From Pseudoduganella plicata (GTDB taxonomy: Bacteria; Pseudomonadota; Gammaproteobacteria; Burkholderiales; Burkholderiaceae_D), in contig NZ_CP038026.1 of assembly GCF_004421005.1 (NCBI RefSeq), positions 372,001-436,000 on the forward strand: a stretch of DNA of 64,000 bases. Direction: 5' to 3'. The notes under the pieces are model-generated. The model saw nothing but the letters and a program-made list of their open reading frames with translations, did no database searches and was not told the DNA's origin. Positions 1 through 8,587 of the stretch are shown here, in pieces (position 1 is the stretch's first letter; each line of letters starts with the position of its first letter). A program made the translations under genes and the position numbers.

Positions 1-1
1 C

Positions 2-1297
2 GACGCCATACCCGCGAACGCGGCGGCCGCGCCGCGAGGCGACGCGTCGCCCGGCGAAGCGTCGCCGCTGGTGCGCCTGCAATACCTGGTCGACAACACG
101 CCGGCCATCATCTACTGTACCGTTCCAAGCGGCGACTTCAAGATGACGTTCGTCAGCAACAACGCCTACAACCTGCTGGGCTACCGGCCGGAGCAGATGG
201 TGGCCGATCCGAACTTCTGGTTCGACCACATCCATCCCGACGACGCGCCGCACATTTTTTCCAGCCTGGCCAAGGTGTTTACGGAAGGCCAGCGCGCCTA
301 TGAGTACCGCTTTCGCATCCACGACGGCAGCTACCTGTGGATGCACGATTCGCTGCGGCTGATCCGCGACGAGCAGGGCAAGCCGCTCGAGGTGATCGGC
401 TCGCTGACGGACATCACGCAGCGCAAGCGCATGGAGGAAACGCTGAAGGCGCGCGGCATCGAGCAGCGCCAGCTGATCGGGCAATTGCGCAGCGCCCACG
501 AACAGCTGCTGCAGGCGGAGAAGATGGCGTCGATCGGCCAGCTGGCGGCGGGCATCGCCCATGAAATCAACAATCCGGTCGGCTTCGTCAATTCGAACAT
601 GGGTGCGCTGAAGAATTACGTCGGCACCTTGCTCGACGTGATCGACAGGTACGAACAGGCTGCGGCCGGCCATCCCGCGCTGGCGGCGCAGCTGGCGGCG
701 CTGCGGGCCGAGGCGGACCTGGCGTTTCTGAAGGACGACGTGGTGGATCTGGTGCGCGAGTCGCTTGACGGACTGAAGCGGGTCAGGGATATCGTCCAGG
801 CACTCAAGGATTTCTCGCACGTGGGCGAGACGGAGTGGCAGGTGGCCGATCTGCACCAGGGGCTGGACAGTACCCTCAACATCGTCGCCAACGAAATCAA
901 GTACAAGGCCACCGTGGTCAAGGAATACGGCACGCTGCCGCCCATCAGGTGCCTGGCCTCGCAGCTGAACCAGGTCTTCATGAACCTGCTCGTGAACGCC
1001 GCGCACGCGATGCGCGAGCACGGCGTGATCACCTTGCGCACGGGGGCGTCGGACGACTGGGTATGGGTGGAGGTGGCCGACGACGGCGTCGGCATCGCCC
1101 CGGAAAACCTGAAACGCATCTTCGAGCCGTTTTTCACGACCAAGCCCGTCGGCAGTGGCACGGGGCTGGGACTGTCGCTGTCCTACGGCATCGTGCACCG
1201 GCACGGTGGCCGCATCGACGTCGCTTCCGTGGTGGGCAAGGGAACGCAGTTCAGGGTGCACCTGCCGGTCCAGCCGCCGGGGCAGCCCGACACGTAG
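2..1297 (+). CDS. PAS-domain sensor histidine kinase, 5' end outside the window
   Basis: Sensor histidine kinase. The frame stays open from base 2 without an upstream stop, so the gene probably starts before the window; the first internal start codon is a GTG at 71, and residues here count from it. Residues about 5-115 form a PAS domain of the PAS_3 type (ends SLTDITQRKR). A short coiled coil (120-150) leads to the H box MASIGQLAAGIAHEINNP with phospho-acceptor His about 164. The ATPase domain shows the N box (NLLVNAAHAM), G1 (DDGVGIAP), F box (IFEPFFTTK) and G2 (GTGLGLSLS), so it looks active. No membrane segment is present in the visible part. It converges on the receiver gene ending at 1304, six bases away, and is a possible partner of the response regulators on the other strand; the pairing is inference. 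Confidence 0.9.
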   Translation, partial: DAIPANAAAAPRGDASPGEASPLVRLQYLVDNTPAIIYCTVPSGDFKMTFVSNNAYNLLGYRPEQMVADPNFWFDHIHPDDAPHIFSSLAKVFTEGQRAYEYRFRIHDGSYLWMHDSLRLIRDEQGKPLEVIGSLTDITQRKRMEETLKARGIEQRQLIGQLRSAHEQLLQAEKMASIGQLAAGIAHEINNPVGFVNSNMGALKNYVGTLLDVIDRYEQAAAGHPALAAQLAALRAEADLAFLKDDVVDLVRESLDGLKRVRDIVQALKDFSHVGETEWQVADLHQGLDSTLNIVANEIKYKATVVKEYGTLPPIRCLASQLNQVFMNLLVNAAHAMREHGVITLRTGASDDWVWVEVADDGVGIAPENLKRIFEPFFTTKPVGSGTGLGLSLSYGIVHRHGGRIDVASVVGKGTQFRVHLPVQPPGQPDT

Positions 1298-1303
1298 GCG
1301 ACG

Positions 1304-1822
1304 CTACAGGATCACCGAGCCGTTGGCGTCGCGCCGCACGGTCAGCAGGCCCGGCTCCTCCGCCTCGAGCCGGCGCGCCTCCAGCTCCTGCGGGGTCGGC
1401 GGCGCGCGATCGGCTGCCCGTGCCCTGGCCGCCAGCAGCGCCTCGCGCTGCGCCAGCCCGAGGCGGACACTTTCGGTCAGCTCGGCGCTGTCCCACGGCT
1501 TGCTCAGGAAACGGAACGCCTGCGCCTCGTTGATGGCGCTGAGGACCGTATCGAACGTGGCGGAGCCGCTCAGCATGATGCGCACCGTGTCGGGCGCCAC
1601 GTCACGCAGCGCCTGGAGCAGCTCGCCGCCGCTCATCTGCGGCATCATGTAGTCACAGATGATCAGGTCGAATTCACAGACGCAGATGCGGTTGAGGGCG
1701 TCGAAAGGATTGGTAAAGCTTTCGATCTGCGGCGCGGCGGGGCCTTGCCATCCCTGCAGCAGCGCACGCTGCAGCGCGCTCAGTATGTTGGGGTCGTCGT
1801 CGACCAGCAGGATCTTGCTCAT
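1304..1822 (-). CDS. Single-domain response regulator (CheY-like receiver with short tail)
   Basis: Receiver domain of about 125 residues with all switch residues: acidic pocket DDD at 8-10, phospho-acceptor Asp57 in DLIICDYMMP, a Ser at the Thr switch position (MLSGSA) and Lys108 in LSKPW. The KPW motif is typical of receivers related to RpfG and HupR. A 50-residue charged tail with no recognisable domain follows and ends DANGSVIL. It is the last gene of the minus-strand operon; its ATG overlaps the stop of the receiver-HD-GYP gene by four bases (ATGA at 1819-1822), which points to translational coupling. With no output domain it may relay phosphate or bind a protein partner. Confidence 0.9.
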   Translation of the reverse strand: MSKILLVDDDPNILSALQRALLQGWQGPAAPQIESFTNPFDALNRICVCEFDLIICDYMMPQMSGGELLQALRDVAPDTVRIMLSGSATFDTVLSAINEAQAFRFLSKPWDSAELTESVRLGLAQREALLAARARAADRAPPTPQELEARRLEAEEPGLLTVRRDANGSVIL

Positions 1823-3144
1823 GGTGTCTTCCTTGGCACGCGCACGTGGATGGCCAGGCGGCGGCCGCTTTTCGTTTCGAAGTCCTGAACCTGCTGGATC
1901 ATACGCGCATCCAGCACGTGGTCAACCGAGAGCAGCATCAGTCCGTCCCGGCTGACCAGGTCGCGCGCGAGCACCATGCCGGGCACCAGCTCGCCGGACA
2001 GCAGCTCGACCCCGGCAGCGTCGGCGCCGCTGCCGCCTTCGACGATCTGGCGGAACGCCACCACGACGTGCGGATCGTAGCGCGTGCCGCTGGCGCCGAT
2101 GATCAGCGACTTGGCGCCTTCGGCGCTGACGTGGCGCTGCACCATCGCGCCCTGCTGCAGGTTGTAGTAGTCCGCCGCCAGCGCCAGGATGCGGGCGCCA
2201 ACCGGAATGGCCAGGCCGGCCACGCCGTCGGGAAAGCCGGTGCCGTCGAAACGCTCCAGCTGGCCTCGCAGGATGGCCGCGCTGCCGCGCAGCTCTTCCA
2301 GCGGCATCAGCAGCTCGGCCGCACGCACGGGATGCTTGCGGAACTGGCCCAGCGCTTCGCCGTGCAGCTGCGTCAGCGGCGCGCCCAGCAGCGTGTCGGG
2401 AAAGCCGATCTTGCCGATATCGTGCAGCAGGGCAGCGATGAAGATGTCCTGGGTTTCCCGCGCATCGAGCGCCAGGTTGATGGCGATCTGGCGCGCCAGA
2501 TCGGCCACGAGGCGGGCGTGGCCCGGCCGGTTGTGTGCGCGCAGTTCGATCATGCTCGACAGGATCTTGATCGTTGTCACGAAATTCTGCTTGAGCTTGC
2601 TGTTGGCCGCTACGGTGGCCTCGTGCTCGGTCTTGAGCTGGCGCGTGCGGGCCTCCACCTTTGCCTCCAGGCTCTGGTTGAGCGCCTTCAGCTCCTCGTT
2701 CTGGCGCACCGTCAACGCTTCCAGCCGCGCCTTTTCCAGCTCCAGCTGGCGCCGTTCCAGCCCGTGGCGCACCAGCAGCACGATATCGTGGTCTTCCCAC
2801 GGCTTGGTGATATAGCGGTAGATCTCGCCGCAGTTGATGGCGTCCTGGATCGACCCGATGTCGGAGTAACCCGTCAGCAGCATGCGCAGCGTGCCGGGCC
2901 AGCGCTCGCGCACGCGGGCCAGGAAGCGGGCGCCATCCATGTGCGGCATGCGCATGTCGGAAATGACCAGGTCGACGGGCTCGCGCTCGAGGATTTCCAG
3001 GCCCAGGGCGCCGCTTTCCGCCGTCAGCACGCGGTAGCCGCTGGCGCGGAACAGGCGTCGCAGCGCCGACAGGATGTTCGGCTCGTCGTCCACGCACAGC
3101 AGCGTGGCGACGGGGTGTGCAGATACACCGATGGCCGCGCTCAT
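1819..3144 (-). CDS. Response regulator: receiver, coiled coil and degenerate HD-GYP domain
   Basis: 441 residues. Receiver at about 13-130 (DD at 19-20, phospho-acceptor Asp63 in DLVISDMRMP, Lys in ITKPW). A coiled coil fills about 130-190 and an HD-GYP-type domain about 190-365. HD-GYP proteins normally hydrolyse cyclic di-GMP with a metal centre. Here His241-Asp242 and Lys245 (HDIGK) and His271 (HP) are present. The second half, normally HHExxDGxGYP, reads QLERFDGTGFP (295-305), so two metal-binding His are Gln-Leu and GYP is GFP. Activity is therefore doubtful; a binding or regulatory role is possible. The last 60 residues carry a module (LVPGMVLARDLVSRDGLMLL) also seen in the small protein at 5427. 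Both gene ends overlap their neighbours by four bases. Confidence 0.88.
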   Translation of the reverse strand: MSAAIGVSAHPVATLLCVDDEPNILSALRRLFRASGYRVLTAESGALGLEILEREPVDLVISDMRMPHMDGARFLARVRERWPGTLRMLLTGYSDIGSIQDAINCGEIYRYITKPWEDHDIVLLVRHGLERRQLELEKARLEALTVRQNEELKALNQSLEAKVEARTRQLKTEHEATVAANSKLKQNFVTTIKILSSMIELRAHNRPGHARLVADLARQIAINLALDARETQDIFIAALLHDIGKIGFPDTLLGAPLTQLHGEALGQFRKHPVRAAELLMPLEELRGSAAILRGQLERFDGTGFPDGVAGLAIPVGARILALAADYYNLQQGAMVQRHVSAEGAKSLIIGASGTRYDPHVVVAFRQIVEGGSGADAAGVELLSGELVPGMVLARDLVSRDGLMLLSVDHVLDARMIQQVQDFETKSGRRLAIHVRVPRKTP

Positions 3145-4588
3145 GGCGCGCTCTCCTGTGCCGGCGCATGCTGGTGGACGGGCAGGACCACGCGGAACCG
3201 GCTGCCTTCGCCGGGCGTGGACACCACGTCGATGTGCCCGCCATGGCGCTGGACGATGCCGTAGGACAGCGACAGGCCCAGGCCCGTGCCCTTGCCCACC
3301 TCCTTGGTGGTGAAGAACGGGTCGAAAATGCGCGGCAGTACATCGGCGGGGATGCCGCAGCCCGTGTCGGCGATCTCGATCCAGACGCGATCAATGCCTG
3401 CGCGGCCCGTCGCCACCGTGATGCGCCCGCGCCCGGCGCGGAGCGCGTGCGCGGCGTTGACGACGAGGTTCATCACCACCTGGTTGATCTGCACCGGCAG
3501 ACACTGGATATCGGGAATGTCGCCATACTCCTTGACGACGTCGGCCCGGTACTTGACTTCGTTGCCGACGATGTTGAGCGTCGAGTCGATGCCCTGGTGC
3601 AGGTTGGCCCAGACCCAGTCCTGGTTGCCTTCGGCTCGCGAGAAGTCCTTCAGGTCCTGGACGATATGGCGCACCCGCACGATGCCCTCGCGCGACTCGG
3701 CCATTAACGCCGGGATGTCCCCGCGCAGGAAGTCGAGATCGATCTGCTCGCGCATGGCCCGCAGCGCGCCCGCATCGGCCATGTCCGCTTCGGCGCGCGC
3801 ATATTCGTCGAGCATCGCCAGCAGTTGCTCGAAGTAACCCTGCAGCGTCGTGAAGTTGGAGAAGATGTAGCCGATCGGATTGTTGATTTCATGGGCGACG
3901 CCGGCGGCCAGCTGGCCGATCGATGCCAGCTTGTCGGCCTGGACCAGTTGCTGCTGCGCGTGCGACAGGCGCTGGTTCAGTGCCGTCAGTTCCAGGTTGC
4001 TGCGCCGCAGTTCGGCCTCTGCCACGTGGCGCTGGCGGATGTCCTCCTGCAGCTGCTCGTTCATTTCAGCGAGTTGGGCAGTGCGCTGCTCCACCAGGTG
4101 GCCCAGGTTGTCGTGGGCACGGCGCAGCTCGTTCTCCGCGACGCGGCGGTCGGTCACGTCGCGCATCGTCTCGATCGCACCCACCACGCGGCCCGCCTGG
4201 TCGCGCAGCGGCGCGGCGGTGAAATGCAGCCAGTGACCGGCCGCGCCGATATTCGGAAAGAAGTCCTCCGCCTCGTAACCCCGGGGATCTGCGCCGAGCG
4301 GCGCCACTTGCCGGCATAGTGCTTTTCGATGGCCGCCTCGCCACCTTCGACGATCAGGTCGGCCAGCAAAGGCTGTTTATAACGGTACAACGCCTGCCAG
4401 TGGCGGTCCGTGCCGACCATTTCCACCTTGCTCCAGCCCAGCAGGTGCTCGCAGGCGCGGTTCCACTGCGTGATCACGTGGTCGGTGTTGATGGCAAACG
4501 TCGGCACCGGGTGGCCGTCGAAATAGTCCGACAGGGCCACGTCGCTGCCGTCCGGCAAGGTAGTGGAAAGGGGGGCGTGCCGGGTCAT
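3141..4588 (-). pseudogene. PAS-PAS sensor histidine kinase, interrupted by a one-base frameshift
   Basis: The product is split between two frames. The ATG at 4588 overlaps the HDOD gene stop (ATGA) and opens a PAS domain (DYFDGHPVPTFAINTD) that reads well to KWRRSAQIPG near 4283. The match then continues in another frame from YEAEDFFPNIG, with the end of the PAS domain (MRDVTDRR), a coiled coil, the H box (LASIGQLAAGVAHEINNP, His codon at 3891-3893), N box ([10 protein letters not shown]), G1 (DTGCGIP), F box (IFDPFFTTK) and G2 (GTGLGLSLS), ending at 3141. One extra base in the run CCCCGGGG at 4279-4286 would rejoin them (IPGGYEAED). It may be a sequencing error, a recent mutation or a phase-variable tract. 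Restored length is about 482 residues. The downstream frame alone could give a kinase lacking most of its PAS domain. Confidence 0.82.
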
Positions 4589-5430
4589 GACGCCAGGGCC
4601 CCGCACATTTCCCGGTACAGCTGCTCGGCTTCGCTGAACACGCCGTCCCAGGCGGCCTCGTCGAGAGCGAAGGCCCGCCAGACGGCCAACGACAGCGGCG
4701 GCGCCTGGTCATTTTCCGGGCCGCCCAGATCCAGCGCGTGCGCAAGCACGTTGGCCGCCTGCACCACGGTGGTCAGGTCGGCCGGCGCCAGGTCGTCATC
4801 CGGCAGCACCGTGTGATGCCCGGCCACGGCCGCCTGGATCTGCTGGGGAAATTTCCAGTGCGCAGCAAGGGCCGCGCCAACCGCGGCGTGGTCCGTGCCG
4901 AACAGCGCCTGCTCGGCCGTCGCGGCGGTGCAGTCATGCTCGCGCTGCCATGCGACCACCTGCGTGTACTCGTCCGGGAGGCGGGTCACCAGTACCAGCG
5001 TCCCCAGGTCGTGCAGCAGGCCGGCCGTGAATGCCGTTTCGACGTTCACGCGCAGGTGCCGCGCCAGCACCCGCGCGCAGACGGCGCTGGCGATGGCGTG
5101 GCGCCAGAACGCGGGAAAGTCGAACTGCCCGCCGGGGCGCGGCGCGAAACTGGCCGTGACGGAGCACGCGGTCACCAGCGTGCGGATGGCGTGAAAGCCC
5201 AGCACCGAGACCGCCTGGGCGATGCTGGTGACCTTCGACTGCAGGCCATAGAACGACGAGTTGGCCAGGCGCAGCGTCTTGGCCGTCAGCGCCTGGTCCT
5301 GCGTGATCCGGGCCGCCAGCGCGTGCGTGTCGATGTCCTCCTGCTCCATCGTTGCGAGCAGCTCGGCCACGATTCCGGGCAGCGAAGGCAGGTCGCGCAC
5401 GCTGCGGATGATGTCTTCCGGTCTTTTCAT
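4585..5430 (-). CDS. HDOD domain protein
   Basis: 281 residues, essentially one HDOD domain, a non-hydrolysing relative of the HD family found in signalling proteins. Diagnostic segments are LPSLPGIVAELL at the start, TLRLANSSFYG, ISxAV-like SIAQAVSVLGFHAIRTL, and the residual HD motif AGLLHDLGTLVL, followed by GTDHAAVGAALAAHW and VAGHH. No receiver or effector domain is attached. It lies between the small protein and the histidine kinase, with ATGA overlaps on both sides (5427-5430 and 4585-4588). Known HDOD proteins act as scaffolds or regulators in chemotaxis and biofilm signalling; a role linking the kinase to the cyclic-di-GMP enzymes of this operon is inference. Confidence 0.9.
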   Translation of the reverse strand: MKRPEDIIRSVRDLPSLPGIVAELLATMEQEDIDTHALAARITQDQALTAKTLRLANSSFYGLQSKVTSIAQAVSVLGFHAIRTLVTACSVTASFAPRPGGQFDFPAFWRHAIASAVCARVLARHLRVNVETAFTAGLLHDLGTLVLVTRLPDEYTQVVAWQREHDCTAATAEQALFGTDHAAVGAALAAHWKFPQQIQAAVAGHHTVLPDDDLAPADLTTVVQAANVLAHALDLGGPENDQAPPLSLAVWRAFALDEAAWDGVFSEAEQLYREMCGALAS

Positions 5431-5753
5431 GGCGCCACCTCGTCGCCGCCGCGGAATGCGCGCAGCCGGGCCAGCAGCAGGGCGCCGCCGGGTGTCGTGC
5501 CGACGTGGCGGAACAGCTGTTCCAGCCGGCGCAGCCGGCGCTCGCGTTCCCGTCGCAGCTCGGCGTCATCGACCGCCGCTTCCATCACGACCACGCAGCG
5601 CTGCACCCCGCGCCGGCGCAGCGCGCCCAGCAGGCTGTCCGTCAACGTGGCATTGCGCGGCACCAGTACGGCACCACCGTCGTCGAGCAGATCCTGCGCC
5701 AGCGTCATGCCGGCCGTGGCCTCGTCGAGGTCGATTTCGCTGGAACTGTTCAT
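5427..5753 (-). CDS. Small signalling-operon protein with GMxLAxDL module
   Basis: 108-residue protein whose ATG at 5753 overlaps the stop of the EAL gene and whose stop overlaps the HDOD start. The N-terminal half (EIDLDEATAGMTLAQDLLDD, then GGAVLVPRNATLTDSLLGAL) matches a short beta-rich module often attached to HD-domain proteins, and resembles the C-terminus of the receiver-HD-GYP protein of the same operon. The C-terminal half is a highly charged helix (RRERERRLRRLEQLF). No catalytic motif is visible. A longer in-frame reading to 6251 exists but only mirrors the EAL gene and is rejected. The function is unknown; its place in the overlap chain argues that it is a genuine partner. Confidence 0.75.
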   Translation of the reverse strand: MNSSSEIDLDEATAGMTLAQDLLDDGGAVLVPRNATLTDSLLGALRRRGVQRCVVVMEAAVDDAELRRERERRLRRLEQLFRHVGTTPGGALLLARLRAFRGGDEVAP

Positions 5754-7444
5754 GACGCCTCCGTCCGGCTCAAGGTAATCAGGCTGCCGCGCGAGGCCGA
5801 GTGCTCGCCCATCGGATAGACGACGACAGCGTAGCGCTGGCCGTCGATCTCGGCCATGTGCGTGCGGCTGCTCTGGCCGGCGGCGCTGCCGGCATCGTCC
5901 GGCGGGAACAACTGCGGCAGCACGATGCCGGCCTCGTTGCCCAGCAAGGCGCTCTCGTGCCGGAACAGCGTCTCGGCCGCGCCGTTGATGAAGGCGATCA
6001 TGCCGGCGTCGTCCATCCCGATCACAGGCAGTGGCAGGTGGCGCAGCAGCTCGCGGGCCACGTTCAGGCTGATCTCGTCGCGGCTGATCTGGCGCTGCTT
6101 CTCCGCCAGCAGCTGTTTCATGCGACGGTTGGCCGCGGCCAGCTCCTGGTTGGCCGTACGCACCTCCAGGTTCAGGCGCAGGTTTTCGTCGGCGATTTCC
6201 TTGACCCGGAATGCTTCGGCGATGTGGCCGCGCAGCTGCTCGTCGTCCCATGGCTTGGTGAGAAACTTGTAGATCGCCCCTTCGTTGACGGCATCGGTGA
6301 CCGATTGCAGCTCCGTGTAGCCGGACAGCATGATGCGGATGGTGTCCGGATACCGTTCCTTCGCCTTGCGCAGGAAGTCGGCGCCCATCATTCCGGGCAT
6401 GCGCTGGTCGGAGACGATGACGTCCACGGGCTGTTCGGCCAGCAGATCCAGGCCCTGCTGGCCGCTGTGGGCGGTATGAATCTGATATTGCTCGCTGCGC
6501 AGCAGGCGCTTCAGTGCGGACACGATATTCGCCTCGTCGTCCACCAGCAGCAGGCGGCGCAGCGGCTTATGCATGCGCAGCAGGTGCGGCGGCAGTGCGC
6601 GTCCCTCCGCCAGCAGCAGGTCGATGCCGTCCGGCGTCAGGGGCCGGGCAAAGAACCAGCCCTGGATGAAGTCGCACATATTGCGGCGCAGGAAGTCGCA
6701 CTGGCTTTCCGTTTCCACGCCCTCGGCCACCACGTGCATGCCCAGGTGGTGCGCCATCGCGACGATGGTGCGGCACATGGCCGCGTCGTCGCTGTCGGTG
6801 ACGACGTCGCGAACGAAGCGCGCATCGATCTTGAGGGCATCGAAGGCATAACGCTTCAGGCTGTTCAGCGACGAGTGGCCGGTACCGAAATCGTCCAGCG
6901 TCAGGTGCAGGCCAAGCACGCGGCAGCGCGCCAGCAGGGCGTCGCAGTCCGCGCCCGCCTCGGTCAGGGCCGTTTCCGTGATTTCCAGCGCCAGTTGCGA
7001 CGGGTCGATGCCGCAACGCTGCATGGTCTGCGCGACGAACGTGCCGAACTCCGGGTCGCGGAACTGGACCGGCGCCACGTTGATGGCCAGCTTGACCGCA
7101 CCGCTGCCGTGATCGCGCCAGTGCCGCGCATCGTGGCACGCGCGTTCCAGCACCCAGCGGCCAACGGCCGCGGTCATGCCCGCGGCGTCGATCGCGGCCA
7201 TGATCTGGCCCGCTTCCAGAAGTCCATGGCGCGGGTGCTGCCAGCGCAGCAGCGCTTCCAGGCTGGCAATGGCGCCGGTTTGCAGGTCGACGAGGGGTTG
7301 ATACAGCAGGGTCAGCTCGTCCTCGGCGATGGCGCGGCGCAAGGCGGCGCCGACATCCTCGCCGGCAAACGACGGTGGTGCGGACATGCCGCCGGCGGCG
7401 CAGAGAGCGGTAGGGCCTGCCGGGGAGCGCTCGGCTGGAAGCAT
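5750..7444 (-). CDS. EAL cyclic-di-GMP phosphodiesterase with receiver and PAS domains
   Basis: 564 residues, in an unusual order with the enzyme first. EAL domain at about 30-285 with the full catalytic set: Glu63 (EALLRW), Asn122 (INVAPVQF), Glu154 (EITET), Asp184-Asp185 (DDFGTG), Lys205 (KID), Glu241 (AEGVET) and Gln261 (QGWFFARPL). An active phosphodiesterase degrading cyclic di-GMP to pGpG is expected. A receiver follows at 296-415 (Asp346 in DVIVSDQRMP, LTKPW), then a coiled coil (420-455) and a C-terminal PAS-like domain (about 460-560). First gene of the six-gene minus-strand operon. The ATG at 7444 is taken; an internal ATG at 7387 is also possible and neither has a clear Shine-Dalgarno sequence. 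Confidence 0.92.
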   Translation of the reverse strand: MLPAERSPAGPTALCAAGGMSAPPSFAGEDVGAALRRAIAEDELTLLYQPLVDLQTGAIASLEALLRWQHPRHGLLEAGQIMAAIDAAGMTAAVGRWVLERACHDARHWRDHGSGAVKLAINVAPVQFRDPEFGTFVAQTMQRCGIDPSQLALEITETALTEAGADCDALLARCRVLGLHLTLDDFGTGHSSLNSLKRYAFDALKIDARFVRDVVTDSDDAAMCRTIVAMAHHLGMHVVAEGVETESQCDFLRRNMCDFIQGWFFARPLTPDGIDLLLAEGRALPPHLLRMHKPLRRLLLVDDEANIVSALKRLLRSEQYQIHTAHSGQQGLDLLAEQPVDVIVSDQRMPGMMGADFLRKAKERYPDTIRIMLSGYTELQSVTDAVNEGAIYKFLTKPWDDEQLRGHIAEAFRVKEIADENLRLNLEVRTANQELAAANRRMKQLLAEKQRQISRDEISLNVARELLRHLPLPVIGMDDAGMIAFINGAAETLFRHESALLGNEAGIVLPQLFPPDDAGSAAGQSSRTHMAEIDGQRYAVVVYPMGEHSASRGSLITLSRTEAS

Positions 7445-7513
7445 CGGAGTCCCGTGATCGGTTGACGGAACAAGCGCAGCGGCTCCACCATGGAACCGCT
7501 GCCTTGCAGGCCG

Positions 7514-7519
7514 ATTATA
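7514..7519 (-). promoter_or_regulatory. Candidate -10 box for the signalling operon
   Basis: On the minus strand the sequence reads TATAAT, a perfect sigma-70 -10 hexamer, about 70 bases upstream of the EAL gene start. No convincing -35 hexamer is placed at 16-18 bases, so this is only a candidate. The surrounding gap (7445-7616) holds nothing else that I recognise. Confidence 0.25.
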
Positions 7520-7616
7520 TGCCCGTGTCGGAGCCGCGTGCGCCAGTCCGGCACCATGCCGACATAAGTGTTGCTGGGTGGAAACGGAATGTTGGCAGCG
7601 TGCTACCGGTGTGCCT

Positions 7617-8585
7617 TCAGCGTGCTGCCAGCGCGCCCCAGATGGCCTTCATCGCAAAGCGCAGGTCGGCGTCGTCCTCCGTCAAGGCACGCACGATATC
7701 GTCCTCCGAGTCGAGGCGGCGCACGTCCGGCGGCACCAGCGTCTGCCCGGCGCCGTTGCGCAGGCAGGCCACTTCCGGGCCTGTGCCGGCCAGTGCCGGA
7801 CGGTAGGTGACGACGCCCGTTTCGCCGCATTGCAGTTCCACCAGCGTGCCCGGAGGGTAGCTGCCGATATGGACGGCGAATGCGGTTGCCAGCACCGTAT
7901 CGTGGGCCACGGCGGCGCTCGTCAGTTCGGCCAGCGCCAGATCGGGCGACTGCGAGCGGCGATAGTTGCGCGCCGAGACGCGGGCGCACCACCGGTCGGC
8001 CAGACGAAGCAGCCGTGCGCCGCGCGGGATCTCGTGCGCACCCAGGCCATGCGGATAGCCGCTGCCGTCGTCGTCCTCGTGGTGGTGCAGTACGCTGGCC
8101 AGCCACTCCTCGTCGCCGATGCCGGCGCAGGCCAGCAGGCGGGCGCCATCCTCGGGATGGCGACGCAATCGGGCGCGCTCCTCGCCCGTCAGGCCCTCGC
8201 CCGCAAGCGACACGCGGCTGTTGAAGGTGTCGTGCGCATCGAGCATCGCGCAGTTCATCGTCAGCGCGGCGCCGGCCACGGCGGCCAGGCTGTCCTCCCC
8301 CAGGCCGATACCGCGGCCGACGATAGCGACGACGACAGCCGTCTCCACGCAATGGCGCACGGCATAGCTGCCGGCGATCTGGTTCAGCAGCACGCACGCC
8401 AGCGCCACGTCCTGGCCCATGTCGACGGTATGCAGCAGGTCGCGCGCCAGTTCGCGCAGCGCCGGTGCGGCCTCGCGGGCATCCTCGAGGCGTGCCAGCT
8501 GATGCTCCAGGCGGCGGTGCAGCTCGTTCAGCCCGCGCAGCACCGACGGCGCGGTCCCGGTGACTTCGGCGTGGCGGGCATCCAT
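7617..8585 (-). CDS. HD-GYP family protein lacking the HD pair
   Basis: 322 residues from the ATG at 8585. The C-terminal two thirds follow the HD-GYP fold: His143-Pro, then HHHEDDDGSGYPHGL (167-181) and GARLLRLADRW. The normally invariant HDxGK is replaced: the segment AGAALTMNCAML has Met110-Asn111 where His-Asp should be and no Lys. The metal site is thus incomplete, the mirror image of the defect in the receiver-HD-GYP protein at 1819. No receiver domain is attached. The gene begins two bases after the stop of the aminotransferase gene, so the two are very likely co-transcribed and translationally coupled. The longer in-frame extension to 8783 only mirrors the aminotransferase and is rejected. 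Confidence 0.82.
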   Translation of the reverse strand: MDARHAEVTGTAPSVLRGLNELHRRLEHQLARLEDAREAAPALRELARDLLHTVDMGQDVALACVLLNQIAGSYAVRHCVETAVVVAIVGRGIGLGEDSLAAVAGAALTMNCAMLDAHDTFNSRVSLAGEGLTGEERARLRRHPEDGARLLACAGIGDEEWLASVLHHHEDDDGSGYPHGLGAHEIPRGARLLRLADRWCARVSARNYRRSQSPDLALAELTSAAVAHDTVLATAFAVHIGSYPPGTLVELQCGETGVVTYRPALAGTGPEVACLRNGAGQTLVPPDVRRLDSEDDIVRALTEDDADLRFAMKAIWGALAAR

Positions 8586-8587
8586 CG

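Noticed and set aside
1846-3264. Long plus-strand open frame opposite the receiver-HD-GYP gene
   Set aside because: It is a GC-rich antisense shadow with low-complexity His/Gln/Arg composition and no family motif; the minus-strand protein has a full domain architecture.
3482-5778. Plus-strand frames opposite the HDOD and kinase genes
   Set aside because: Shadows with Arg/Ser/Ala-rich composition; they cross real gene boundaries and show no motif.
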